A stretch of DNA of 64,000 nt from Lysobacter sp. BMK333-48F3 (GTDB lineage: Bacteria > Pseudomonadota > Gammaproteobacteria > Xanthomonadales > Xanthomonadaceae): the NCBI RefSeq assembly GCF_019733395.1, contig NZ_JAIHOO010000001.1:2117001-2181000 (forward strand), given 5' to 3'. A model generated the notes under the pieces. That model saw only the letters and a list, made by a program, of their open reading frames with translations, made no database searches and was not told the origin of the DNA. The translations under genes and the position numbers were made by a program. Shown here piece after piece: positions 8,477 to 17,905 of the stretch (within the stretch, counting starts at the first letter, position 1; every line of letters starts with the position of its first letter).

Positions 8477-8513
8477 TCGCGACCGGACGAACTGCGACAT
8501 GAATGCGGCCGCC

Positions 8514-8533
8514 CGGCATGAATACGTATGCAG
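8514..8533. promoter_or_regulatory. LacI-type operator, right arm, upstream of the TonB receptor
   Basis: CGGCATGAATACGTATGCAG mirrors the left arm without a mismatch. The two ATACGTAT centres are 61 bp apart, close to six helical turns, so a tetramer or two dimers could bridge them and control both divergent genes at once. Confidence 0.75.
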
Positions 8534-8659
8534 AAACCGCTGCGGCCGCGACGGCTTGCCTAACATGCGCTCGGACCGGGGGCGCACGCATCGCCCCGGC
8601 GGACGCAGCGCGCCGGCAGTGCGCGCGCGCCACGACTCACAGCGCTTCTGGAGGGGAGC

Positions 8660-11470
8660 ATGTCGAAACTGAAGCCGGCTACGCCGCAATCGCAATTCAA
8701 CCGCCACCTGCTGACCGCGGCCCTGGCCTCGCTCGGGCTGTGCAGCTCGTGGACGGTGTGGGCCGCCGACGCCCCCGCGCCGCAGGACGCTCCCGCCGCC
8801 GCTGCGCCGGCCGAGGCCGCCGCGACCGCGCACGAACTCGACGCGGTCCAGGTCACCGGCAACCGCCGCGTGCAGTCGATCCAGAAGTACGCCGGCACGA
8901 TCCAGTCCTTCAGCGGCGAAGACCTGACCAAGCTCGGCATCAACACCGACTTCCGCAACCTGCAGGCGGTGGTGCCCGGCCTGCAGATCACCCGCCAGGA
9001 GGGCAAGTACGAGATCTTCCTGCGCGGCATCGGCGCGGCCGACTCGGATTTCTCCTCCGACCCGTCGGTGGCGACCTACTACAACGGCATCTACCTGCCG
9101 CGCCCGCGCTCGATCGGGCCGATGTTCTTCGACGTCGACCGGATCGAGGTCAACAAGGGCCCGCAGGGCACGGTGCGCGGCCGCAACGCCACCGGCGGCT
9201 CGATCAACGTGATCTCCAAGCGGCCCGAACTCGGCGTGACCAGCGGCGGGCTGAAGGTCGGCGCCGGCAACTACGACTTCACCACCGCCGAGGGCGTGCT
9301 CAACCTTCCGATCGGCGAAACCTTCGCCCTGCGCGCGGCGCTGTTCGACGAAGAGCGCTCGTCCTACATCGGCAACGGCTATCCCAAGTCGCTGTTCGAC
9401 GCCGAAGGCCCGGGCGCGATCGACAACCAGGCCCTGCGCCTGTCGGCGCTGTGGGAGCCGAACGAGAAGTTCTCGGCCTATGTGATGCTGGACAAGGTGA
9501 CCGAGCGCGGCACCGGCGACCCGGGCATGTTCGCCGAGCGCGGCCTGGCCGCCGGCTACGACATCGGCGACCTGTCCGATCCGTTCCGCCAGTACTTCCG
9601 CACCCAGGGCAAGACCACCAACGACATCGAGGGCGTCGCGGCGACCTTCACCTACGCGTTCAACGACGCGGTGGCGGTGGAGTTCAACACCTCCTACCGC
9701 AAGTACGACTTCTACAACCGCAACGCCTCGCGCGAGTGGCAGCTGGGCCCGGTGTATCCGGGCTCGGATCGCGAGGCCTACCATAATCCCGAACGCCTGG
9801 CCTGGTACGACACCTTCTACCAGGCCGACAAGTCCAGCTCGACCATCAACGAGCTGCGCTTCTTCGGCGACACCGGCAAGCTGATCTGGTCGGCGGGCCT
9901 GTTCAATTACGAAGAAAAGTACGACTACGTGTCCTGGGACGTCGGCAACGGCTACTTCGGCGATTGCGACTGGTGGCGGCCGGGCACGGTCTGCGGCTGG
10001 CAGGACGGCCTGGGCGGCGAGAACCGCGGCGACAACTCCAAGGTCGAGTCGAACGCGGTGTACGGCGACTTCAGTTTCGCCGCGACCGATTCGCTGCGCC
10101 TGATCGGCGGCGTGCGCTACACCCGCGACAAGAAGATCGCGCGCGAATCCAACCTCAAGTACCAGTTCGTGATTCCGGAGGGCCTGTTCCAGCAGTTCAC
10201 CGGCCAGCCGATCGATACCGCGACCAACCCCTACACCACCGGCCTGGTGCTGGGCTCGCCGGGCTTCCGCCTGGCCGCGCCGGGCGGCCGTCCGGGCGGC
10301 GATCCGAGCATCTGCAGCGGCTGGACTCCGGCCGAGCTGCGCTGCGATCCGGGCGCGAACACGCTGGACTACTTCCTCGGCGGCTTCGCCGGCTTCGGCG
10401 TCGACGACAACTGGGCCCAGTTCCTGCGCCAGAACCGCGACCAGATCCAGGTCATCGCGCGCTCGGACTTCCCCGGCGGCCGCAGCGAGGACGTGTACAA
10501 GGACAGCTACGTCGATTGGCGGGTCGGTTTCGAATACGACCTGTCGCCGCAGGTGATGCTGTACGGCACGGTGTCCACCGGCACCCGTTCCGGCGGCATC
10601 AACCGGCCGCTGTCGCTCAACGACGGCAGCGCGCTGGCGCCGACCTTCGAGCCGGAAGAGCTGACCTCCTACGAGGCCGGCATCAAGGGCGACTACCTCT
10701 GGGGCGAGACCCCGGTGCGGTTGAACGCGTCGGTGTTCTATTACGACTACCAGAACAAGGTACTGCAGAACCTGATCGACGTGCCGGCGCCGACGCCGAC
10801 CAACCCGAACGCGACCAGCCGCCAGGTGTTCAACGACAACGCCGCCAACGCCAGCGTGCTCGGCCTGGAACTGGAAGGCCGGGTCGGCCTGCCGTACGGC
10901 TTCAACCTGGGCTACAACTTCACCTACCTGGACGCGACCTTCGACGACTCCAAGGTGCTGGACACCCGTTCCGGCGGCCTCGGCCTGATCGTGCCGCTGG
11001 ACGGCAACCGCCTGCCGAACACCTCCAAGTACAACGCCAACGTCAGCCTGTCGCAGACCATCGACATCGGCCGCGGCGCGCTGAACTCGTTCGACTGGAC
11101 GGTCAACCTGACCTACCGCTCCGACTACTACCTGACCGCGTTCAACAGCCGCGGCTTCGGGCTGGATGCGGCCGGCAAGGTGATCGAGATTCCGCTCGCC
11201 GACATGCCGTTCAACAACGGCTCCAACCCGGCCGCCGGCGGCGGCCCGGCCAGCGGGCTGGCGATGCGCGACGACGTCGACGGCTTCCTGACCGTCAACG
11301 TCTCGGCCGGCCTGAACTTCGGCAGCGACAGCCAGTTCCGCATCGACGGTTTCGTGTCGAACCTGACCGACGAGGTCTATTCGGGCAAGGGCTTCATCAA
11401 CAACGCCACCAACATCCGCTACTTGAATACGCCGCGGATGTACGGGATCCGGTTCTCGTCGCAGTTCTGA
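8660..11470 (+). CDS. TonB-dependent receptor, probable maltodextrin receptor
   Basis: This 936-residue protein is preceded by GGAGGGG, 5 bases before the ATG. A long Sec signal peptide ends near SSWTVWAAD. An Ala/Pro spacer and the plug start (ELDAVQVTGNRRVQS) precede the beta-barrel, whose end GFVSNLTDEVYSGKGFINN and terminal RFSSQF are typical. The plug shows the conserved LRGIGAADSDFSSDPSV and KGPQGTVRGRNATGGSINVIS segments. It should transport maltodextrins across the outer membrane with TonB energy; that substrate is inferred from the neighbouring GH13, MFS and LacI genes. Confidence 0.93.
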   Translation: MSKLKPATPQSQFNRHLLTAALASLGLCSSWTVWAADAPAPQDAPAAAAPAEAAATAHELDAVQVTGNRRVQSIQKYAGTIQSFSGEDLTKLGINTDFRNLQAVVPGLQITRQEGKYEIFLRGIGAADSDFSSDPSVATYYNGIYLPRPRSIGPMFFDVDRIEVNKGPQGTVRGRNATGGSINVISKRPELGVTSGGLKVGAGNYDFTTAEGVLNLPIGETFALRAALFDEERSSYIGNGYPKSLFDAEGPGAIDNQALRLSALWEPNEKFSAYVMLDKVTERGTGDPGMFAERGLAAGYDIGDLSDPFRQYFRTQGKTTNDIEGVAATFTYAFNDAVAVEFNTSYRKYDFYNRNASREWQLGPVYPGSDREAYHNPERLAWYDTFYQADKSSSTINELRFFGDTGKLIWSAGLFNYEEKYDYVSWDVGNGYFGDCDWWRPGTVCGWQDGLGGENRGDNSKVESNAVYGDFSFAATDSLRLIGGVRYTRDKKIARESNLKYQFVIPEGLFQQFTGQPIDTATNPYTTGLVLGSPGFRLAAPGGRPGGDPSICSGWTPAELRCDPGANTLDYFLGGFAGFGVDDNWAQFLRQNRDQIQVIARSDFPGGRSEDVYKDSYVDWRVGFEYDLSPQVMLYGTVSTGTRSGGINRPLSLNDGSALAPTFEPEELTSYEAGIKGDYLWGETPVRLNASVFYYDYQNKVLQNLIDVPAPTPTNPNATSRQVFNDNAANASVLGLELEGRVGLPYGFNLGYNFTYLDATFDDSKVLDTRSGGLGLIVPLDGNRLPNTSKYNANVSLSQTIDIGRGALNSFDWTVNLTYRSDYYLTAFNSRGFGLDAAGKVIEIPLADMPFNNGSNPAAGGGPASGLAMRDDVDGFLTVNVSAGLNFGSDSQFRIDGFVSNLTDEVYSGKGFINNATNIRYLNTPRMYGIRFSSQF

Positions 11471-11490
11471 CCGGGTAAGAGCAAGGCAAA

Positions 11491-11625
11491 GGCAAATCCC
11501 CCCTAACCCCCTTTTTCGAGGGGGGAATGCAACGCGGGATTTTGGGGCAGCGATGATCTTCGGGTAAGGCCGCTGCTCTGCTTGTCTTCCCCCTTCGTAA
11601 AAGGGAGATCGAAGGGGATTTGCTT
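11491..11625. repeat. C-tract repeat doublet (inverted pair)
   Basis: GCAAATCCCCCCTAACCCCC is followed by TTTTTCGAGGGGGG at 11491-11527. A degraded reverse copy (CCCCCTTCGTAAAAGGGAG, then GGGGATTTGC) ends near 11624. The same element recurs at 14914-14955 and 53301-53530. The doublet separates the receptor from the MFS gene. Confidence 0.75.
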
Positions 11626-11687
11626 TTGACCCAGCAGCGTCCGTCCGGTGTGCCTGTCCCAACCCGCTTCATGCCAGTATCCCCGCC

Positions 11688-13193
11688 ATGACCGATCGCC
11701 CCGACGCGCCGTCCCGCAAGCCGCAGCTGTCGTTCTGGCAGATCTGGAACATGTGTTTCGGCTTTCTCGGAATCCAGTTCGGCTTCGCCCTGCAGAACGC
11801 CAACGTCAGCCGGATCTTCCAGACCCTGGGCGCAGCCATCGACGACATCCCGATGCTGTGGATCGCCGCGCCGCTGACCGGGTTGATCGTGCAGCCGATC
11901 GTCGGTTACCTGTCCGACCGCACCTGGAGCCCGGGCCTGGGACGGCGCCGGCCCTATTTCCTGATCGGCGCGGTGCTGGCTTCTCTGGCCCTGCTGGCGA
12001 TGCCGAACGCGCCGTTCCTGTGGATCGCCGCCGGCTTGCTGTGGGTGCTGGACGCGTCGATCAATATTTCGATGGAACCGTTCCGCGCCTTCGTCGGCGA
12101 CCAACTGCCGCCGCGCCAGCGTTCGACCGGCTATGCGATGCAGAGTTTCTTCATCGGCGTCGGCTCGGTGGTCGCCAGCGCGCTGCCGTACGTGCTGGCG
12201 CATTACGGCGTCGCCAACACCGCGATGCCGGGCGAAGTGCCCGACACGGTGCGCTACGCCTTCTATGCCGGCGGCGCGGTGCTGCTGTTGTCGGTCGGCT
12301 GGACCGTGCTGAGCACGCGCGAGTACCCGCCCGAGCAACTGGCCGCCTACGACGAAACCCCGCCGGCGCCGCCGCGCGCGCCCTGCGACCGGATGCGCTG
12401 CCTGCTGCTGGGCGCGGCCTGGGTCACGGTCGGCGCGATCGTCGCCGCGGCGATCGCGATGGCCGCGCTGGACCGCCAGTTGTACGTGCTGGCGGGCATG
12501 ATCGCCGCGTTCGGCCTGGCGCAGTGGCTGCGCGGCCTGGTCGGCGAGGGCAGCGGCTTCGCCAGCATCATGGACGATCTGCACGGCATGCCGCCGACCA
12601 TGCTGCGCCTGGCGGTGGTGCAGTTCTTTTCCTGGTTCGCACTGTTCGCGATGTGGATCTACACCACGCCGGCGGTGACCCAGCTGCATTACCACAGCAG
12701 CGATACCGCCTCGGCCGCCTACAACGACGGCGCCAACTGGGTCGGGGTGCTGTTCGCCGCCTACAACGGTTTCGCCGCGCTGGCCGCGGTGGCGATCCCG
12801 TGGATGGCGCGGCGCTGGGGCCTGCGCTGGAGCCACCTGATCAACGTTTGCCTGGGCGGCGCCGGGCTGATCTCGATCGCCCTGATCCGCGACCCGCAAT
12901 GGCTGCTGCTGTCGATGCTCGGGGTCGGCTTCGCCTGGGCCTCGATCCTGTCGCTGCCGTACGCCCTGCTGTCGGACAGCCTGCCGGCGGCGAAGATGGG
13001 CGTGTACATGGGCATTTTCAATTTCTTCATCGTCATTCCGCAGTTGGTCGCCGCCAGCCTGCTCGGCTTCCTGCTCAAGGCCTTCTTCCACGGAGAACCG
13101 GTATGGGCCTTGGTGATCGGCGGCGCGAGCCTGGTCGTGTCCGGGCTGTGCGTGCTGCGGGTGCGCGAACCGGGTGCGGAGGCGAGCGCATGA
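11688..13193 (+). CDS. MFS sugar transporter, probable maltose/maltodextrin permease
   Basis: This 501-residue inner-membrane protein has about 12 hydrophobic segments. The N-terminal motif FWQIWNMCFGFLGIQFGFALQNAN and the loop GYLSDRTWSPGLGRRRPY match the GPH/SLC45-like sugar-proton symporters found next to maltodextrin TonB receptors in xanthomonads. It would carry sugar from periplasm to cytoplasm, completing the route from receptor to the cytoplasmic GH13 enzyme. Its stop codon overlaps the next gene's start (ATGA), indicating translational coupling. Substrate assignment is by context. Confidence 0.9.
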   Translation: MTDRPDAPSRKPQLSFWQIWNMCFGFLGIQFGFALQNANVSRIFQTLGAAIDDIPMLWIAAPLTGLIVQPIVGYLSDRTWSPGLGRRRPYFLIGAVLASLALLAMPNAPFLWIAAGLLWVLDASINISMEPFRAFVGDQLPPRQRSTGYAMQSFFIGVGSVVASALPYVLAHYGVANTAMPGEVPDTVRYAFYAGGAVLLLSVGWTVLSTREYPPEQLAAYDETPPAPPRAPCDRMRCLLLGAAWVTVGAIVAAAIAMAALDRQLYVLAGMIAAFGLAQWLRGLVGEGSGFASIMDDLHGMPPTMLRLAVVQFFSWFALFAMWIYTTPAVTQLHYHSSDTASAAYNDGANWVGVLFAAYNGFAALAAVAIPWMARRWGLRWSHLINVCLGGAGLISIALIRDPQWLLLSMLGVGFAWASILSLPYALLSDSLPAAKMGVYMGIFNFFIVIPQLVAASLLGFLLKAFFHGEPVWALVIGGASLVVSGLCVLRVREPGAEASA

Positions 13194-14875
13194 GCCGGCT
13201 GGCGCTGGCGGCGTTGGCCTTGGCGCTGGCCGGTTGCGCGACGGCCGGGCCGGCCGCGCCGCCGCCGCGCGACTACTACGGCACGCTCGAGCCGATGGCC
13301 GGCGATGCGGTGTACTTCGTGGTCACCGACCGCTTCGTCAACGGCGACCCGAACAACGACCAGCGCGAGCAGGGCGGGCCGGATCCGGCCACGCGCAGCT
13401 TCGACCGGCCGGTGGCGGGCGCGCCGGCCGGCGAGAGCGACAACATCGGCTACCTCGGCGGCGACTTCAAAGGCCTGCTCGACAATGCCGGCTATATCCG
13501 CGAGATGGGCTTCGGTGCGGTCTGGCTGACCCCGATCGTCGACAACCCCGATCAGGCCTTCACCGGCGGCGAGGCGGTGACCTGGGGCGGCGCGTTCCAG
13601 GATCGCGGCAAGACCGGCTACCACGGCTACTGGGGCGTGGATTTCTTCCGCCTCGACGAGCATCTGCCCAGCCCGGGCCTGGACTTCGCCGCGCTCACCG
13701 CCGGCCTGAAGCGGCACGGGCTCAAGACCGTGCTCGACATCGTCGCCAACCACGGCTCGCCCTCGTTCACCATGCCGCAGGACCAGCCCAAGTACGGCGA
13801 GATCTACCGCGACGGGGTGCTGGTCGCCGACCACCAGAACCTGCCGCCGGAGCGCCTGGATCCTGAGCGCGAGCCCTTGCACCGCCTGTTCCGCAACCAG
13901 AAGGATCTGGTGCAACTGTCCAATCTGGACGACACCAACCCGGCGCTGTTGGACTACTTCGTCGACGCCTATTCGCAATGGCTGGACCAGGGCGCCGACG
14001 CGTTGCGCATCGACACCATCCGTCATGTGCCGATGCCCTTCTGGCGCAGTTTCGCCGCGCGCATGCGGGCCAAGCGGCCGGGCTTGTTCATGTTCGGCGA
14101 GGCCTTCGACTACAAGGCCGAGAACATCGCGCCCTTCACCTGGGCCGAGAACGGTGCGGTCAGCGTGCTCGACTTCCCGCTCAAGGAGCGCATGGCGCAA
14201 GTGTTCGGCCGCGCTCGCGCCGACTACGCCCGGCTCGACCAGCGCCTGTATCTGCAGGGCGGCCCGTACGCCAATCCCTACGAGCTGATGACCTTCTACG
14301 ACAACCACGACATGGCGCGGCTGGACGCCAACGACGAAGGTTTCATCGACGCCAATAATTGGCTGTTCACCGCGCGCGGCATTCCGGTGATCTATTACGG
14401 CTCGGAAACCGGCTTCCAGCGCGGCCGCGCCGAGCATGCCGGCAACCGCAACTACTACGGCCAGGCGCGGGTCGATGCCGGCGCCGCGCATCCGATCCAT
14501 GCCGCGCTCAAGCGCATCGCCCAGGTGCGCCGCGACTCGCCGGCCTTGCAGCGCGGCTTGCAGTCGAACCTGCTGCTGCAAGGCGACCGGGCCGCGTTCT
14601 ACCGCGTCTACCAGCACGGCGGCACGGCCCAGATCGCCCTGGTCCTGCTCAACAAGGGCGACGCGCCGGCGGATTTCGCGATCGCCGAGCGCCTGCAGGC
14701 GGGCACCTGGCGCGCCGCGCTCGGCGGCGGCGAGACCGCGATCGGCGAAGGCGGCACCCTGCGCGCGCGAGTGCCCGCGCACGGCGTCGAGGTCTACCTG
14801 CTCGACGCCCCGGTGCGCGATGCCGGCCTGGCCGCGGCCCTGGACCGGGCGATGGCCCGCGCCCGCCGCCGCTGA
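13190..14875 (+). CDS. GH13 alpha-amylase / cyclomaltodextrin glucanotransferase-like lipoprotein
   Basis: This 561-residue protein starts at the ATG overlapping the MFS stop. A short signal peptide ends in lipobox LAGC (Cys16), so the mature enzyme is lipid-anchored in the cell envelope. GH13 motifs are complete: DIVANHGS, ALRIDTIRHV (nucleophile Asp), MFGEAFD (acid/base Glu) and FYDNHDMARL (third Asp). It should cut maltodextrins or cyclodextrins in the periplasm or at the surface before MFS uptake. Hydrolase versus transferase activity cannot be decided from sequence alone. Confidence 0.9.
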   Translation: MSRLALAALALALAGCATAGPAAPPPRDYYGTLEPMAGDAVYFVVTDRFVNGDPNNDQREQGGPDPATRSFDRPVAGAPAGESDNIGYLGGDFKGLLDNAGYIREMGFGAVWLTPIVDNPDQAFTGGEAVTWGGAFQDRGKTGYHGYWGVDFFRLDEHLPSPGLDFAALTAGLKRHGLKTVLDIVANHGSPSFTMPQDQPKYGEIYRDGVLVADHQNLPPERLDPEREPLHRLFRNQKDLVQLSNLDDTNPALLDYFVDAYSQWLDQGADALRIDTIRHVPMPFWRSFAARMRAKRPGLFMFGEAFDYKAENIAPFTWAENGAVSVLDFPLKERMAQVFGRARADYARLDQRLYLQGGPYANPYELMTFYDNHDMARLDANDEGFIDANNWLFTARGIPVIYYGSETGFQRGRAEHAGNRNYYGQARVDAGAAHPIHAALKRIAQVRRDSPALQRGLQSNLLLQGDRAAFYRVYQHGGTAQIALVLLNKGDAPADFAIAERLQAGTWRAALGGGETAIGEGGTLRARVPAHGVEVYLLDAPVRDAGLAAALDRAMARARRR

Positions 14876-14913
14876 TCGCGCGCGGACTCCCTACACCCAC
14901 GAACCCCGCCCGC

Positions 14914-14955
14914 AGATCCCCCCTTTGAAAAAGGGGGGCAGGGGGGATTTGCTCT
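14914..14955. repeat. C-tract repeat, single copy
   Basis: GATCCCCCCTTTGAAAAAGG continues into GGGGCAGGGGGGATTTGC. It is the reverse orientation of the element at 11491 and 53308, placed just after the GH13 lipoprotein stop. Confidence 0.75.
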
Positions 14956-15005
14956 TTGCATCACCGGAGCAGGCCACCTGCCCGCGGACGCTCCCGCGGT
15001 ATCGC

Positions 15006-15064
15006 ACCGCTGCCGCGGTCGCGGCTTACGACAACAGGACATCCCGTGGGCCGCTGCTCCTGCA
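15006..15064. repeat. Degenerate GTAG-type REP
   Basis: ACCGCTGCCGCGGTCGCGGC followed by TTACG, then CCGCTGCTCCTGCA, is recognisable as a decayed reverse copy of the REP family at 588-1217, with about 24 bases inserted in the core. Confidence 0.55.
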
Positions 15065-15080
15065 AGCGGTGACGCCGCGG

Positions 15081-16112
15081 TCAGCCCGCGCCGCAGGACT
15101 TGCGCACCACTAGCGACGTCGGCAGCCGAACGCTGTGCGCTTCTTCGTCGCCGATCAGCTTCATCAGCGTATCGACCAGCAGTTCGCCGGCTCGCTTGGT
15201 GTCCTGGAAGATCGTGGTCAGCGGCGGATGGGCGAAGCGCGCCATCGGGATGTCGTCGAAGCCGACCACCGACACGTCCTCGGGCACGCGCAGGCCGCGT
15301 TCGGCCAGCGCGCGCATCGCGCCGATCGCGATCAGGTCGCTGGCCGCGAACACCGCGTCGAACGGCAGACCGCGCGCCAGCAGTTCGCAGGCCGCGGCAT
15401 GGCCGGCGTCTTCCGAGCTTTCCGCGTCGACCTGCAGGGCGCGGTCCAGGCTCAGCCCGACTTCGCTCAGGGCCTGCTCGCAGCCGAGGTAGCGGTCGAG
15501 GAATTCCGGGTAGTGGCTGGAGGCGTCGCCGAGAAACGCGATCCGCTGGCGCCCCAATGCGACCAGGTGGGCGCCGGCCAGGCGGCCGCCGCCGACGTTC
15601 TCGCAGCCGATCGACAGCCCCGGCTGGTCCGGCAGCACCGCGCCCCAGCGCACGAAGCGGGTGCCCTGTTCGACCAGTTTCTGCAGCTTGCCCTGGTAGG
15701 CCAGGTAATCGCCGTAGCCCAGCAGGATCAGGCCGTCGGCCTTCATGCTGTCCTCGTAGTCGGCGGCCCAGTCGTCGGACAGTTGCTGGAACGAAATCAG
15801 CAGGTCCTGGCCGTGGCGGGCGCAGGCGCGGGTGATCGAGCCGAGCATCGACAGGAAGAACGGGTTGATGTGCGACTCGTCCGGGGTCGGGTCCTCGAAC
15901 AGCAGCATCGCCAGGGTGCCCGAGCGCTGCCGGCGCAGGCTGGAGGCGTGGCGGTCGACCTTGTAGTTGAGCTCGCGCACCACCGCCTCGACCCGGCGCC
16001 GGGTGTCGGCGTTGACCAGCGGGCTGCCGCTGAGCACGCGCGAGACGGTGGCCTGGGACACGCCGGCCAGATGGGCGATGTCGACCGAGGTGGCTTTGCT
16101 CTTCTTGCGCAT
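15081..16112 (-). CDS. LacI-family transcriptional regulator, probable maltodextrin regulator
   Basis: This 343-residue protein begins with a LacI helix-turn-helix ([22 protein letters not shown], about 8-29), then the hinge helix region ([13 protein letters not shown]) and a periplasmic-binding-protein-like effector domain ([40 protein letters not shown]). It lies at the end of the maltodextrin locus and most likely binds the ATACGTAT palindromes between the GH13 and receptor genes, releasing them when maltose or a derivative binds. No such site is visible in front of its own start, so autoregulation is not supported. Confidence 0.92.
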   Translation of the reverse strand: MRKKSKATSVDIAHLAGVSQATVSRVLSGSPLVNADTRRRVEAVVRELNYKVDRHASSLRRQRSGTLAMLLFEDPTPDESHINPFFLSMLGSITRACARHGQDLLISFQQLSDDWAADYEDSMKADGLILLGYGDYLAYQGKLQKLVEQGTRFVRWGAVLPDQPGLSIGCENVGGGRLAGAHLVALGRQRIAFLGDASSHYPEFLDRYLGCEQALSEVGLSLDRALQVDAESSEDAGHAAACELLARGLPFDAVFAASDLIAIGAMRALAERGLRVPEDVSVVGFDDIPMARFAHPPLTTIFQDTKRAGELLVDTLMKLIGDEEAHSVRLPTSLVVRKSCGAG

Positions 16113-16208
16113 GGGCCGCAGTGTAGCCGGGACTCGGGACTCGGGACTGGGGACTGGGGACTCGTTAAGAGCCGGTCGGGATCGGCGATGCAGAGCGCTA
16201 GGCTTTTC

Positions 16209-16257
16209 GATTCCCGATTCCCGATTCCCGATTCCCGATTCCCGATTCCCGATTCCC
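16209..16257. repeat. Seven tandem copies of GATTCCC
   Basis: Seven perfect heptamers run from 16209 to 16257, six bases before the permease stop codon. A related GGGACTC/GGGACTG array lies at 16133-16164. The same heptamer array occurs at 38854-38888 in the same position relative to another minus-strand gene end. Confidence 0.9.
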
Positions 16258-16262
16258 AGCCC

Positions 16263-17186
16263 TCAGTCGCTCAAGCGAGGATCCATCCAGCCGCGCAGGG
16301 CGTCCACCGCGACGTTGATCGCCACGATCAGCGCGCCGATCGCCAGCACCACGCCCAGCACCAGGGTGTAGTCGCGGTTGAGCGCGCCCTGGACGAAATA
16401 GCGGCCCATGCCGGGGATGCCGAACACCTGCTCGACCACCGCCGAGCCGGTGACCACGTTGATCAGCGCCGGCGACAGCCAGGCCACCACCGGCAGCAGC
16501 GCCGGCTTGAGCGCGTGGGCGAACAGCAGCCGGGTTTCCGACAGGCCGCGCGCGCGCGCCGCGGTCAGGTAGTCGGCCGACAGCGTCTCCAGCAGCGAGG
16601 CGCGGGTCAGGCGCGCGCAGTAGGCGATGTTGGGCAGGGCCAGGGCGATCACCGGCAAGACGATGTTGTCCCATTCGCCCCAGCCGCCGGCCGGCAGCCA
16701 GTGCAGGCCGACCGCGAACACCAGCACCAGCAGCGGCGCGACCACGAACTTGGGCACCGCCAGGCCCAGCCCGGCCAGGCCCATCAGCAGCCGGTCGGTC
16801 CAGCCGCCGGCGCGCAGCGCCGCCCACACGCCCAGGGCGACGCCGAACAGCAGCGCCAGCAGCAAGGCCAGGCCGCCGTTGAGCATCGACACCGGCAGCG
16901 CGTTGGCGATCAGCTGGTTGACGGTGTAGTCGGGGTATTGGAACGACGGCCCGAGATCGCCGCGCACCGCGTCGCCGAGCCAGGCCAGGTATTGCATCGG
17001 CAGCGGTTGGTCGAGCCGGTACTGGGCGTCGAGCGCGGCCTGCACCTCCGGCGGCGCGGCCTTCTCGCTGTCGAACGGGCCGCCCGGCGCCGCGCGCAGC
17101 AACACGAAGCACAGCGTCGCCAGCAGCCACAGGGTGATCGCCGCCTCGAACAGGCGCGAACCGAAGCGGGCCAGCGCCGGCCGCAT
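16263..17186 (-). CDS. Peptide-type ABC transporter permease (DppB/OppB family)
   Basis: This 307-residue inner-membrane protein has about six hydrophobic segments and the binding-protein-dependent transport motif (EAA loop) around [28 protein letters not shown], followed by [28 protein letters not shown], typical of OppB/DppB. Its ATG overlaps the VIT gene's TGA by one base, so it is the last gene of a coupled three-gene operon. The usual partners OppC and the ATPases OppD/OppF are absent on both sides, so it must use components encoded elsewhere or be a remnant. Confidence 0.92.
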   Translation of the reverse strand: MRPALARFGSRLFEAAITLWLLATLCFVLLRAAPGGPFDSEKAAPPEVQAALDAQYRLDQPLPMQYLAWLGDAVRGDLGPSFQYPDYTVNQLIANALPVSMLNGGLALLLALLFGVALGVWAALRAGGWTDRLLMGLAGLGLAVPKFVVAPLLVLVFAVGLHWLPAGGWGEWDNIVLPVIALALPNIAYCARLTRASLLETLSADYLTAARARGLSETRLLFAHALKPALLPVVAWLSPALINVVTGSAVVEQVFGIPGMGRYFVQGALNRDYTLVLGVVLAIGALIVAINVAVDALRGWMDPRLSD

Positions 17187-17905
17187 CAGACCTGCACGCC
17201 GAACAGGCGCCCGACCAGGGTCGCCGCCGCCATCGCCAGCGCGCCCCAGAACGCGACCCGCAGCGCGCCGCGCAGCACCGGCGCGCCGCCGGCCCAGGCG
17301 GCGAGCGCGCCGGACACGGATAGAGCGGTCAGGGTGGTCGGGATCGCCACCGCCTCGACCTGCTGGTGCGGCGCCAGCAGCACCGCGGCCAGCGGCAGGG
17401 CGGCGCCGCTGACGAAGGCCAGCGCCGAGGCCGCCGCGGCCTGCAGCGGCCGCGCGCGCAAGGTGTCGGTGATGCCCAGTTCGTCGCGGGCGTGGCTGCC
17501 GAGCGCGTCGTGCGCGGTCAGCTGGCGCGCGACTTCGTGCGCCAGCTCCGGGGCCAGGCCGCGCTTGACGTAGATCCGGGCCAGTTCTTCCAGTTCGCTG
17601 TCCGGATCCTCGGCCAGCTCGCGCCGTTCCACCGCGATGTCGGCGCGCTCGGTGTCGGCCTGCGAACGCACCGAGACGTATTCGCCGGCGGCCATCGACA
17701 TCGCCCCGGCGACCGCGCCGGCGATGCCGCTGGTGAGGATCGCGGCGTTGTCGGCGCCGCTGGCGGCGACCCCGACCACCAGGCCGGCGACCGAGACGAT
17801 GCCGTCGTTGGCGCCTAGCACCGCCGCGCGCAGCCAGCCGACCCGCTCGGAACGGTGCGCTTCGGGATGGCGGCTGAGCGAATGCGGGCGGGAGGAGGCG
17901 TTCAT
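17186..17905 (-). CDS. VIT1/CCC1-family membrane protein
   Basis: This 239-residue protein has the VIT/CCC1 signature [18 protein letters not shown] in the first membrane helix and [24 protein letters not shown], which contains the metal-site Glu and the start of the cytoplasmic helices. A C-terminal pair of hydrophobic hairpins completes five predicted membrane spans. Family members move Fe(II) or Mn(II) out of the cytosol. Here it is sandwiched by overlapping codons between a peptide-binding protein and an ABC permease, which is odd for an iron/manganese transporter. The metal substrate is inferred from the family. Confidence 0.9.
   Translation of the reverse strand: MNASSRPHSLSRHPEAHRSERVGWLRAAVLGANDGIVSVAGLVVGVAASGADNAAILTSGIAGAVAGAMSMAAGEYVSVRSQADTERADIAVERRELAEDPDSELEELARIYVKRGLAPELAHEVARQLTAHDALGSHARDELGITDTLRARPLQAAAASALAFVSGAALPLAAVLLAPHQQVEAVAIPTTLTALSVSGALAAWAGGAPVLRGALRVAFWGALAMAAATLVGRLFGVQV

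Noticed and set aside
8426..11662. Long minus-strand frame opposite the TonB receptor
   Set aside because: The plus strand has a complete receptor with signal peptide, SD and barrel motifs. The antisense product is low-complexity Val/Ala/Arg/Asp sequence typical of antisense GC-rich frames.
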